Of a stretch of 64,000 nt of DNA, positions 25,513 through 38,646 are shown piece after piece (position 1 is the first letter of the stretch; the number at the start of each line of letters is the position of its first letter). The position numbers were made by a program, and so were the translations under genes. Origin of the DNA: Tetrahymena elliotti 4EA (taxonomy: Eukaryota > Ciliophora > Oligohymenophorea > Hymenostomatida > Tetrahymenidae); assembly GCA_000231825.2 (NCBI GenBank), contig JH720296.1, positions 1,960,839 through 2,024,838 on the forward strand, written 5' to 3'. Below the pieces are notes generated by a model. It saw only the letters and a list, made by a program, of their open reading frames with translations, ran no database searches and was not told where the DNA came from.

Positions 25513-28500
25513 ATGAAAAGAAAAATAGTCGTAATAATAATTTCAAATTTAGCTGCCATATTTAGCCAAATTTTATTCGCAAGATGCCAAGAGTAAAAAA
25601 ATATTGAGAATTGTATTGAATTTACTTATGCTCCAAGTATATATTACCATCGTTTATATGATTAATTACTATGTATTGATTGCGGATTAGGATATGTTGT
25701 TTCAAAAAATTATAAATCTTGTATTTAGTTCATCGATTAGCTATCATTTAACCAATATGGTAATTGTAAAAGGCTAGGGTAAGATGGGTTATGTGTTGAA
25801 GCTTTAAATGGCATTGAGTTATTGCCAAATAATTAATATACAATAGTTAGAGATTAAAAATTTTTCGAAAGATGTGCAATAATAAATGAGAGTGAAACGG
25901 AATGTTTATTTCCTAGATTTGGGTTTATTTTAGATAAGATTAAGAAATTGATAAGCAAAGATACTTCAAAGACTTTCTGTGCTTTATTTGATTCTGAAAA
26001 TCAAAGATGTTCTCAATTTCATTAGAGGTTTATTAGTTATTAATCTACTCAATAAGGAGTGTATTTAGGAGAGAATTTCGTTAATCCAGACAAAATAATT
26101 TCATTTTTTTAACTTAAAAAATGCGCAGATGGCTTCAGTTTTTGTAAAAACGAGTAAGATTAATTGGTTGGATGTTTTCCAATGAGTAATAGTTGTTATG
26201 ATAATAAAAAAATATGTTAAAAAGGTGAAGCTTTGAGAGATGATTAACAAATGTGTTAATATATTATACCTTTTTGTATAGAATATTTTGAAATTTAAGG
26301 AAAGAGAATATGTGCAAAGTGTTAACTTTTTTACCGATTATATCTCTAAAACTGTATAAAAATGAGTGGTTGCATTCTTTTAAGTAGAAAGGATCCAAAT
26401 AAATGCTTGTAATGTGACTCTTAAAGTTTGCTTTAAAATGGATAATGTAATTAAAAAAATAATCTAAATTCAATTACTCAAAATTAAGATCATAAAAATT
26501 CAAGATAACTCAATTTTAAATAAAATATAGTGTCTTATTCATCAGACTTACTTAAAGATAACTTGTTCTAATTAAAAATAGATAATTAAATGAATATTAA
26601 TTAATAAAACAGCTTTTATGAAAACAAATTATTTAATCAAAATCAAAATACTTAAATAAAATATAGAGAAAGTAAATTAATAAATTTAGATAATGCCTAA
26701 AACAGATCATTAGAAGAATAGCAATAATAAATAGAACAAGATCAAATTGATTAATGTAAATATGATAGTGAAGGTTTGTGTGTCTAATGTTAAGATTTAA
26801 TAAAGTATTACCTTGATTCATAAAAGAATTTATGCATCAATAGATTAAGATCTCTTTTTTGCTTGAATTAGAGTCAAAGAGCTGATGAATGCTTAAATTT
26901 AAAGTGTTAAAATAATAGATTTATTAATCCATATTTAATTTAAAATTTTGACTTAAAAAATGAATAAGTCCTCAAGTATATAGCTTACTTTTAGAATTTG
27001 TTTTTTGAGTCTGATCACTTTATGACAGAATATGAAAAAGAATAAATGAATCAATACTATTTATTTTATAGAGTTAATCTTAATTTTAATGGCTAAATTT
27101 GTTTGGATTATTCAAATAAATTGAAAAATAATGAAAAACTTATTTATTTTAAAAGCTATGAGGATGCTGATTTAATTAAAAGAAAAATAATTAATGTATA
27201 AAATAAATCAGAATTAGATTATTTATACTATACCTATCGTAACAAGATCATAAGCAAAAATATTACTATTGATAACTGTATTGTTTATAATACTGAATAA
27301 TCATTTTGCTTAGAGTGTAAATACGACTTCTATTTCAACTCTAAAACTATGATTTGTGAGAAAAGCATAGAAAACTGTATTGTTCATAGTCTTGATAACA
27401 CTTGTATTCTATGTTAGAGTGGATATTAATTAAACAGCCAGATTAGATGTGATCCTGTATGTAGTAGCTTTATCCCTGGAAGTGTATTTTATTTTCATTC
27501 TTTGTATGTTTAGAAGAGTGATAGTGATATAAATTAAACTATTTGCAAATAAACATAAGTAGCATGTAAAATGTTTGTCAATAATATTTGTACTGAATGC
27601 TTTTAAGGATATATTTTAGATCATTCGTTAGATCACACTTGTGTAAAGGATTATTATTTTCCGGATTGCTAAATAATAGATAAAATTAACTAGGAAGATG
27701 ATATAAATAATGTTTTAAAAAAATATATTTATGAAGAAAAATAGTGCATTTAATGCATAGATGAGTATGTTTTATATGAAGGTTTGTGCTATTGCCAAAA
27801 ATAAAGGTGCCTGAGCTATATATACTGTGATGAAAAAAAATGTATTAAAAAATTTAGGAGCTCATTTTTGGGATAGCTGAATTTAAGTGGTAATTAGTAT
27901 TTAGAAAAGTATGGTGATTATTTTAACGTAAAAGATTGTCTCATTAAAGACTGTTATTTATGTTATTAAGGAAATATTTGTTTAAATTGTAGAAGTGGGT
28001 TTCAATTAGAAGATAGCTAAAGGAATTGTATAATAAAAAAAGAAGAGCTTTAAGAAAAATATAATGATAAAAACTGTCTAATTTTTTCAAAGGATGGACT
28101 AAACTGTATCTAATGTAAACCACAATACTATTTGAGGAAAGACTTGAAGTGTTATGAGTAATGTCAAATTGATCAATAAGTATTTGTTGATAACCTTAAA
28201 AGAAAGTATTGTTATGACTGTCCTTTAGGTTGTGTTACTTGTGTTTTTAGCTATGAAAAATTTATTGGTTAAAAAAAATAACCTTGCAATTAATGTGTTG
28301 ATAATTACTTCTTTTATACAGAATTAAAACTATGCAAAAAAAAATGTATTTTTTATCAAAACAATAACATTTGTTCAAATTTATGCGATGGGAATAATAT
28401 ATTTATTTTAGGGAAATAATGTGTTGAAAAATGTCCATAATACTATGAAGTCAAAGGAGAACATAAATTTTGTAAAGAAAATTGTGAAGGATTATATAGA

Positions 28501-30657
28501 TATGATGATGATTCTTAAAAATGCTCAGTATTTTGTGAAATAAATTATTTCATAGATTAATAAAATAAAATTTGCAGAGGGTGTAAGATTGATAATTGTT
28601 TTACCTGCAGTTCAAAATTAGAAAATTTTTGTATTAGATGCTTTAGTGGTTATTAAATTTATAAAGGTTACTGTATTTTTATTTGCCCAAATAATTTGTT
28701 TGTTAAAAATTAAAAAGATTGTCCTGATTCTACCATTTAATACTGCCTTGAAGAACAAGATTCAAAATGTGTTAAATGTATAACAAATACGATTAATGAA
28801 AAATATTAATGTGTTTGCAGTTTTGAATACATATTTGATTTTGAAATAAATATGTGTGTAAAAAAATGTGATGAAAATTGCTAAATATGTTCTCTAAATA
28901 AAGAATAGTGTTTAAAATGCAAATAAAATAAATACTTAGACAAATCAGTTTATAAATGCATAGATAAATGCCGTATAGGATAATATTCTTTTGTAAATAC
29001 AAATGATCCTTCTATTAAATAATGTAGAGATTGCTCTCAAAATTGCTTTTCATGTGATAATTCTAATAGCTGCACTAAGTGTAATGAAGGATATGAAGAA
29101 TTTATTTGTAATGGTATGTTATTTTGTATTTGTAATTAAAAATATTGCTTTAAAGAATATAATTTAGATTACGTCAAAAAATAATGTTGCAACGTTTAAA
29201 ATTGTTTATAGTGTGAGAATAGTATTTAAATTTGTTAAAAATGTAAATAAGATTATCCCTACCTCTATTTAAATACCTGCTTATAATTTTGTCCAGATGG
29301 AACTTATTCAGATGATAATAAATAATGCTAAAAATGTCATCCTCTATGCAAGGATTGTACAAGCAGCTCATCAAGATGTTGTTTAAGTTGTGTACTATCT
29401 TAACATATTGTTGAATCAGAACATTCATGCAGATGTTCAAACAAAAAAGTTTTTTTTGAAAGTTAATGCTATTCTGCTTGTCCAAGATTTACTAAACTCT
29501 TAGATGAAAATGATAGAGTTTGCTAACAATACTGTCTTGATAATTATTCTTATCCAGTTTTTGATGATAATGGATTATTTGAAAAATGTGAGTATGATTT
29601 TAGCTAGAGCAATTCAAAATTTTGTGAATAAAATTTGGTCAATTTAAACAAGTTTATTACATTTGAAATTTAAACTCCTTAAAAATAAGATTAAAAAAAT
29701 CAAAGTGTATTAATAATCATTACAATAAATCAAACCCCAAGAGAGTGCTATGATTTTAAATTAAGTTTTAATTCCTCTTTTTAAAATGAAAATGATGATT
29801 TTTTCATCTTTTTTATCAAAGATTTTAATATCGAAAGTTATTTAAAATTTTAACTGAGAATATAAAGCTAAATTGATGTTGAAAAGCTTAGGTAAAAAGA
29901 TTAAAATAAATGTCAATATAATATTTGTACATTATATCTTTAGATTTATCAAGAAGGTATGATTAAACAAACAATTAAACTTAAAATTAATCTAAAATCT
30001 TAAGTAATTGATGATTAATCTTTAAATTTCCCCTTTTTAAACTAGATTACTAAGTTTGATCCTAATTAATAAGAAAAAGGAATATACCTTAATATACCTG
30101 TAATAGTAAATTATATCAGTTAAGTTATATCTAATGATGATGAAATAAGTGCTTAAGTTTATTAGCCTGTATAAATAAGAATTTAAGTTTTATTTGATGA
30201 TAAAGAATTAATTAAGAAAAAATTGGTTTTATTTCCTGTAAATATTCACTTAGTTGAGGAAGACAATAAAATCTAATAAATTAGCAATTTTTTCTACAAA
30301 AATGACTTAAATTCTTAAATAATTTTAGAGTTTGTTTTTGAAAAAGAAGTGAAAGGGAAATTGAATTTAACTTTGAAAGCGATAGACAGTAAAAAAAAAG
30401 AACTAAATTATGAATAATTTGTAAATAAAGATGAAGAAATCTATTATATTTAAAAGAGTTTAATAATTAATATTATCAAAGAACAAGATCTATTCATCGA
30501 TTAAACCTCTTAGAAGTCATTTTATATAATTATGTTTATTTTTAATATAATAGTATATGCAATAATGATTATCATAGTTTTAAATATATTTGTTTAAAAA
30601 AGATTATAAAATAAAAATTAGCATTAATAATCAGAAGTCTAATAAGCTAGCAGTTGA
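25513..30657 (+). CDS. Giant cysteine-rich type I membrane protein, array copy 5 (intact)
   Basis: An intronless 1,714-codon ORF ending at TGA 30655. It has the same layout as the other copies: signal peptide, N-terminal family domain, Q/N-rich linker (about 313-412) containing short Gln/Asn runs, long CxxC-rich ectodomain, PRECYDF domain from about 1407, membrane helix at about 1666-1694 and a short Gln-rich tail. It is the intact partner of pseudogene copy 2: the two share start-codon context, spacer and most of the coding sequence, which gives a ready reference for the pseudogene lesions. It is the last recognisable unit before the assembly gap, so further copies could be missing there. 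Confidence 0.9.
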
Positions 30658-30825
30658 AATTTATAAATTCTTCAAAAGAAATAAAATAATCAAATTAAGA
30701 ATTAACAAAAACAAACTTTTTTTTAATTTGAATCAAAATAAAAAAACTCTCAAATTTGAAATCAACCTACTATTTTAATAAACCAATATTAACTTAAGTT
30801 TTTTTAATAGCTTAAAATAAATTCA

Positions 30826-30925
30826 NNNNNNNNNNNNNNNNNNNNNNNNNNNNNNNNNNNNNNNNNNNNNNNNNNNNNNNNNNNNNNNNNNNNNNNNNNN
30901 NNNNNNNNNNNNNNNNNNNNNNNNN
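30826..30925. other. Assembly gap, 100 N
   Basis: Exactly 100 undetermined bases, a conventional placeholder for a gap of unknown size. It lies 168 bp after the last array gene, so the tandem array may continue into it. Confidence 0.98.
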
Positions 30926-33900
30926 AAATTATACATGTTTTAAAAAATGACCAATAGTATCTTAAATTATGATTACACACATATATATTTATTTTAATCT
31001 TAAAATGAAATACCTATCTTAATTACAAATTTTCTCATCATTTCAATATTTAATTTTTTTTAATAATAAAATTAAAATAAAAAAACTTTTTGTAAATATT
31101 GAACCAATCATAAATTATAATTAGTTAACATATTTAACTAATAATAAGTTTTCTATTGAGAGATTTTCATTCATAAATATTAATATCCTTCAAAACTAAT
31201 TTTGTAGCTTTAAATACTCTCATGTTTAATCTCCTCAGCATCTTAAATGAAGTAATAGCAACCCTTTTAAATATTTTTAATGAAAACAATAATAGATTAG
31301 CTGAGTGACATTTTAGTAAAATTAAAAAATTTGGGTTTACAATTAAAATTAAATAATTATATTTTTAAAAAGTTTATAAATTTAACAGTTAACTCTAATT
31401 TCCAAATGGACTGATAAATTAAAAATCCATTCTGAAAAACACTAAAATTAGTTGAATTTTGTAAATTATTACATAATCAAATAATAAAATTATGATAATA
31501 TAAGAATACTTCCAGTTGTTAATAATTAATTAGATATGCTAATACGAAATTCTAAAAGAATAGTTGTTGTAAAAATATTTAATAAAAATTTTTACTGAAT
31601 TTTTAGAACTAAAATGGAGAGTTTAGGAAATTTCTATAGACCTATACCGAGTAAGTCAAATCTACTAAGTTGTCCAGCTTGGCATTTACTTTTAATGTAA
31701 AAAATAATTTTTAATATAAAAGATACATAAATATTTTGTAAGATTTGAAAATGATCAAATTTGAGGTATGACAGAAAATCATTCATATTCAGCATAAACC
31801 AATTCTCAAATCAGATTTTCAGAGATTTGAAGGATTACCTCGGCATACATATCAAACTTGGAAATTTTTAATAATTTAAGATTGAGGTATTTAAGTATAT
31901 ATAAATAATTCTATTTTTGATGTAATCCAAGGAAAAATGTTGTATTAAAAAATAAATTAAATCTAGTTTTTACTCTATTTAGAGAGTTAAGCTTGAAAGA
32001 TTTTAACATTTAGATAAGCTTAAAGTTAATTCTGATACACCTTTAGCATCAAAGTTATTATATCTTTTTTATAGTTAAAATTTTTAAATAATTTGATATA
32101 AAATATTTTTAAAAATGAAAATAAACAAAATTTAAGGTTTAACAATGAATTTTAAAAATAATTAATTAGTAGGCTTCAAAAAAGAAAAAAGATTCATATA
32201 ATCCAAATACTTGCTTAATTTTGTTTAATATTAATATATTATTTTAAGTTTTTACCCAATATTAAGGTCTAGTATAGAGAGGTTTGTAAATCTTGCTAAT
32301 GCTTAACCAAGATCTAATAAACCTTCACATTTAAAATAATTTCCACTTTTAAAATATTTCAAAAAATTTTAAAACTCCTAAAAAGAATATTAGTTAAGTT
32401 AAAAAATTAATGTTCATGCAAAATTAAGTTTTTTTAATACAATTTAGTAATACCCAAGCAAAAGTGTTAGATTAGAGAGATTTAAACATTATGATAAGTA
32501 ATTAACTAAACTTGATACACCATTTGATCCAATATAACAGCAGCTTATTTTCAAATTTGAAACATTAACAAATTTTCTTAGAATTTTGATAAGATGAATA
32601 AAAATATATTCAAAAATAAAATGTTTTAAAAAATGGTTTCGGTTTTTATCAAATATTTAAAGTTTTAAAAGTAAAAAAAAGATAAATAATCAAATTACCA
32701 AAGATTGAGCTTTAGAAATAATAGATTGGTGTACTTAGCTAAAGCTTAACCCAAAATTAATGCTCCTTCTTCATAGATATGCTAACTCCTTTAAATGATT
32801 TAGATTAAATAAATTAACCAAGAGGTAAAACAGTAAAAATCTTTAGCAAATAGAAATTTATAAATATCAAAATAAATTTATAGCCATTACCTGTTTTGCT
32901 CAAGCAAGATAATAATAAATTTGGAAAATAGAAAAGTAATAAAATTATTTAAAGAAATAATTTACATGATATTAATATCAAGGTTTGTGATAAATAAATC
33001 CTCTGATTTAATGAACTTTTTTTACATTAAAAATATATTATCTCACAAGGTACTCATAGAAATATATACTTCAGTAAACTAACGGAATTCATATTTTTTT
33101 TAGATCATCATTTATTTTTTTTATTTAGAAATTTTTGTTATCAAATAATTTATCAATTTTTTATTTAAAATTAGAAATCCCAGGTTTCTCAATATCAACC
33201 CTCATCTTCCTTCTAATATCTATGTTGAATTTTTTTAGAATTTAATAAATAATTGTTAAAGAATAAAAATTTTAAGTTTCTTTTTATTTAAGAATGCATA
33301 GAGATTTACATCATTGATAGTGTTTATTATCATTTCAAATTTTAGAGTATTTAAAAATTAACTTTTAAGATTTTTTGAAAATATTTTTTAAAAATTAAAT
33401 ATCTATTTTTAAATTATTTTACCTTATGACTATTTTTTCTATTTTTTAAATATTTATTGAGTAATTGGTTTTAATTTACCCATACTAGAGGATTACTATT
33501 ATTGCTATTAGCTTATTTGATTCTTATTCATTGGTATCAGATTTTAATTTATTTCATATTTATTAGTAAGATAAATTTAAATTTGAAACGAAAATAAATT
33601 AAAAATAAATATAACATAGATATTTTTTTAATAAAATTAATATGTTTAATTTAAAATTTGTAATAGTAATATTAAAAAGGTAGCTTTTATCAATGTCAGT
33701 AGAAAAGTTTTACTTAAACCATTTATTTTTTCCTTAAAATTTGATTTTGTATTTACTTCATATAATCATAGCCATTATTTCTATTTAATTTAAATAGCTT
33801 TGTTAAGTGTATTTTTTATATCAAGTTAAAATACCTAAATTTTAGATAAAAGTATTAAAGACTGGAACTTGATATTAAATTTTAAACAACTTCAGGAGTT

Positions 33901-36748
33901 AAATAGCAGTTTCTTAATTTAAATTATAAAGTTAAATATTAAAAATTTGTGTAAAACAAATAATTTACTCTAAAAGTTATGTTAACTATATCATATTTTA
34001 GCATCCACTTAAAGTATAAGATTCTTCATCTAAATATAATATCTTAAAGTTACTATTAAAACAAATAAATTAAAAAATATTGTTTGTTTAAAGTACTTTA
34101 AAGACAAATGAAGTTTAATCAAGTTTTAGCAAGTTTTTCGGATTTGAGTAAGATACTTAAAACCATATCTGATATTGTTGTTACTGTTATTTTATTTTTA
34201 AAATTTATTGTAAATTTAATTTAATTACTCCAAAATGAGAGTAAAATCTAAAGGCAAGGATGATTATTAAGAATCAATAGAATAAACATAAAATTTGTAA
34301 AATTTGATCAAATAAAAATTTAAATAAAATTTAATCCTTGTATTTGAGAAATTATAGTTTAATTATTACCTTAAATCTATTTTTAGGAAGGTTAAATTGT
34401 AACATTGGGAAATTTTTTCTGCTATGATCTTTGCTTTTTAACTTCTGATGCTGAGATAACTTTAAAATAATAGAATGTTAAATAAATTGAGTTTTTTCAC
34501 TTTGAATATTTTACCTTTTGTTGATATTTAATCTTTTTATAAAAGGAACGGTTCTTTCATCTATCAAAATAATTTTTTTGTGAATAAAATTATTTGCTAA
34601 AAAGGAAATAAATTACATCTTCAAACATGTATTATTTGCATTATTTGAAATCTTATTTTTATAAAGAAATAAGTTAAAATTTTATAAAATAATTGATTAT
34701 TTAAATTACATTAATTGTACTCTGTTAGCTAAACTGCATACTCAAATGTCTAAAAGCAATTAGATATATTGAATAAGGGCAATTAGTCACATCCTTTTAT
34801 GATAGCTTCTTTTTCTTAGCTGGAATACTAGAATTTTTTCGTTTTTTTGTAAATTGATAGTATTAAGTTTTAATTTCTTTCTATTTCTTTAGCATAGATG
34901 TCAACTGAGTAAGCATTATTTTATTCATATTCTAAATTTTATAGTTAAGGCTTAGTCATTTAGATTTTTGATAACAGTTCTTTCAAAGATTCTTTTGAGA
35001 AAATATAATCTTAGGTAACTTCTTAAAATCAAATCAATATTATTCATTTTGCTCTTAATTTTAAAATATTTGTTAATTGAAATTTATTAATTAATTTATT
35101 TTATAAAATTATTTACTTGGTTATGTCTTTTTCTATCATTTAATACCTGATAGTCAAAAATTAGATAAAATAGAAAAAAAATTTAAAAATAGATAAATAA
35201 TAATATTTAGGATAGAAGAATGATAAAAGTTGTTGTATTCGAGACAAATTTGACAATAACTTTAACTAAGAACTTGTCCGAATGTTAAAGAAGATAAATA
35301 GATGCTTGATCTTTAAAAAAAACTATTTTAAATCTTTTTTTTAAGTTAAATTGAATATTATTTGGTCTAATAATTTTCTTACAAATATTAAAATTATTTT
35401 ATTTTGTAATCAAAATTTTTATCTGATCTTTTTATCATATGATATCAAATAAAATTTCATTGAAAAATAAGTTAAAAAAATAATATGAAGAAATATTTTA
35501 TTTAATCTATCTATCTACATTCTTCAAGTTTAATTTCTTTTAAATTAAAATAGAAAGCAGATCTTCTCAGTAAGGAAATATAAAAATTATGATAGAAATG
35601 AAATTAATAAAAATATAATCTATATAAAATGTAAATAATAATTGTGATTAATACTTTATTTGATCTTATATTTTAAAAGTTACTCACAACTAATTATAAT
35701 ATTAGTATAGTAATATAAGAAATCTAGTAATATAAATCAGTGCACTACAGAGAAGTTGGATGACAAGGTTTGCATAATAAGTTAGAGTTATCACTATTTT
35801 AAAAGTTTGGGTAAGTAGGATTGCAATAGCAGAAATTGTTTAAAAAATTTGGATCTAAATATTTAGTGCAACTTATATTATCACCTGGATTTAAAAACTA
35901 AAATGATATTGATCTAATGATTGCTTAAAGATTGGCTTAATACTATTTAATTTGATAAATATGAGATAAATACCTAAAAAATATTTTAGTTTTAACTTTT
36001 CTCAAAGATTTTATTTGATTTGTTTTTTGTAAATATCTATTATAAAAAGTAAATTGTAGTTAAAAAGAATATTAGAAAAATAATTTAAGAAATTTTTTAA
36101 CTATGCACCTTCAAGTGAATAAAATTATATTAATTTGATAATTAATATAAAAATTATGAGCTGGATAATATATTTGAGATAAATAAAACAAACACTAATA
36201 TAAAATTTTTCAAAATTTTATTAAATATTTTTTTGGTTTTGTAAAATGTAAATATGAATTTTTAAAAAATAATTTGGAAATAAAAGAATTTAAGTTTTAC
36301 TAGAAAAGAAATATAACAATTATGGACTGACTGTATATATATATAATTTATAAATATTAAAAAATATTGAAATAATTTAAATTAATTCAATTATGAACCA
36401 AAAATTTTTCTTAACAATTTTTTATGGTTTTTATTGTACTTTATTTTATCTATTCTTTAATATAATTGATATTTTATACATTTTATGTTGCTTAGCTTAA
36501 CTTAATTAAGTAATTTGGTTATTTTTTTAAATAAAAATATTATGAGATCTAATTTGAAAAAATATTCATTCTTTATTTACTTTGAAAATCTATTCTATTT
36601 TAAAGAAATAGATTTTTTAATTTTTTTGTTTTGAAATTCATTTTTAGCTTATTTATGTTTTTAATTTTTTTGTTTTATTTTTATTTGACAAATTTGGAAG
36701 GCAAGTTTTTCTATTTCTTTATTTTCTTTAAATTAACTTTTTATCTAT
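30926..36748. other. Gene-free AT-rich tract (about 5.8 kb)
   Basis: I find no gene here in either strand even with TGA as the only stop. Open stretches of 50 to 60 codons occur but lack start context, conserved motifs or protein-like composition. Weak internal similarity links about 31980-32060 with about 32465-32535, and about 32265-32330 with about 32720-32770, suggesting an old tandem duplication of roughly 0.47 kb. Otherwise nothing specific is seen. Confidence 0.55.
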
Positions 36749-37819
36749 TCATTTACAATCAAAACTTTTTTACACCAACAACAAATCCACCTTTTGATAA
36801 TAAAATGAAGTAAAAAATAAATGTTTTTTTTTAATTTTAAATATACAGTTAGGACAGTAGTGAACTGCATCTTTACATTGATCAAGTAAATATGGAAAGC
36901 AGCAAAGAGAACAAGTTAAAAGACAGAGGACTAGAGAACAAATACTGGTTGATTATCTGGAAGATTATGTTTTAAATAATGATTAAATTTTATAAATTTT
37001 AAATTAAAATTATTAAGATATACCCAGGCTCAAATTTTACAATAGTTTAAATAAGCTAATCACAGTTTTTACACCTAACCTTTGCAGGCATTCTTCCAGT
37101 AATTCCTTCATTATATACTAAATTTATATAAAATCGCTTAATTTAACAAGAAAAAATTGCTTAAATTAACAAAAAAAAACTGCTTCATTTAATGAATCAA
37201 AACTCAAAACACAAATGCACTTTTCGAAAGAGTAATGATGATGTAAAAATAAAAACTCATCAGGGATTATAGATATAAAGAAATTACATAGTGCTTAATC
37301 ATCAGAATATCTACTTTTCTAATTATATTAATGAGTGTTTGTGTAATTATTATCATCATAAGGGCTAAAACTAGCAGTTTGAGGTATAACATTCATCAAA
37401 CTGGATCCATTATAGGGAATAAGCTATCTAAATTATCCTGTTTATAGGGAATTATTACTCACATAAAATTAATGTTGATTTCTTTAGTTTTATTAATTTA
37501 ATCCTCCTCTATCTACAGTATTCATTCTATTTTATAGATTATTTAAGTTAGAATTTGTTTATGCTTAGGTTCCTACATCTTCACTATCTTACATCAAATC
37601 AGGTAAATTTTCATCATTCATATTCACTGGATTAGTCCATAACGAATTTGCTTGCTTGAATTATTTAGTACCCATTGTTTTCTCTGTTTTTTGATAACTT
37701 GTTTGCTGTTTTTGTGTTTATTCGTAAATAGTTGCTACTTATTTTGGCGTATTAACGCCTTATGCATTTTTTAAATTAAAATCATTCGTAATATCTGAAT
37801 CACCTTCTGTTAAAGACAT
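36749..37819 (-). CDS. LITAF-domain membrane-associated zinc protein
   Basis: Three exons (37819-37288, 37117-37024, 36956-36749) give 277 residues with TGA at 36751-36749. Both introns are GT-AG (170 and 67 nt). Residues 1-175 are Gln/Asn/Ser-rich and disordered. The C-terminal part is a LITAF domain: the RMPAKVRCKNC segment gives Cys193/Cys196, then a Cys/Leu-rich hydrophobic stretch (about 214-233), then the VHYCPNC segment with Cys243/Cys246. In known LITAF/CDIP proteins the four Cys bind zinc and the hydrophobic part inserts into late-endosome or lysosome membranes from the cytosol. The intact ligands support function. A short extension (about 30 residues) follows the domain, longer than usual. 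It diverges from the coiled-coil gene at 38647. Confidence 0.8.
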
Positions 37820-38646
37820 ATTTTATACTAATATATTGCTAAAATAATTTATTGCTATGAGTTTATTGATTCCTATTTAAGTCTTTAATAGGGTTTTAAC
37901 ACCCTTTCTCTTATTTGTTTATTTTAAACAGGGATGCTCTTTGTGCTTGAAATAAACGATTACTTTCTTAGCGTTAAAATTTTAATTAATTTTGAAATCA
38001 ATAATTCAGAAAAAACAAAGTTTAAATTGATTGAATAGTTCATACATGCATTCATTCATAAGTAATACCACTATTAAAAATAAGATAGCTAATATTTAAA
38101 TGCAGATATTTTTAATGAGTAAGTTCCTCATTAAATAGATATCTCTTTAAACAATTTTATTAGCTTTAAAATTAACTTTTTTAGCTACTACTTATTCTTA
38201 TTTAATTTCTCACAACAAATAAATAAATTATTTTATAAAATATTTTTCCTATTCTTTTCAAAATTAATTGAAAATTGATTTTACTCTAAATTTCTTTAAA
38301 ATTTTCAAGACAAAAACTCTTCTAAAATAAAATTGGAATAAATAATTGAACTGAACTATTTTTATTCAAGGCAAGTAATAAAAAGATCTAAATACCTGAA
38401 AGTTATAAAATTGCGCTTTCAGCCCAGCTATTATTACTAACAATAAATAAATAAATAGACTTTTGATTATTAGGAATTAAGTTTTAGATAGTTAATTAAT
38501 TTTTTATATTATACATATTAAATAAACTTTGATTTTATATTAAAAAAATTTCAATTAATCATTATTATATTTATTAAATACAATATAAGCACTATATAAG
38601 TGTTAAGCAATAGAGCAAAATTTATGCAATATAAGAAATTGTGAGC
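37820..38646. promoter_or_regulatory. Divergent intergenic region
   Basis: An 827-bp gap between two start codons on opposite strands. It must hold promoter elements for both genes, but no specific motif can be named in this AT-rich DNA. Confidence 0.4.

Larger units (their letters stand above)
23291..30657 (+). repeat. Segmental duplication, right copy
   Basis: Partner of 3497-10381. Here the left gene is the broken one (truncated fragment) and the right gene (copy 5) is intact, the reverse of the left copy. The left boundary falls inside a gene. Confidence 0.82.

Noticed and set aside
35740..35925. Open stretch of about 60 codons in the gene-free tract.
   Set aside because: With only TGA as stop, stretches of this length are expected by chance. 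It lacks a start, splice context or protein-like composition.
36631..36813. Plus-strand Phe/Leu-rich ORF resembling a membrane peptide.
   Set aside because: Composition is explained by T-rich DNA, and it overlaps the last exon of the LITAF gene on the opposite strand.
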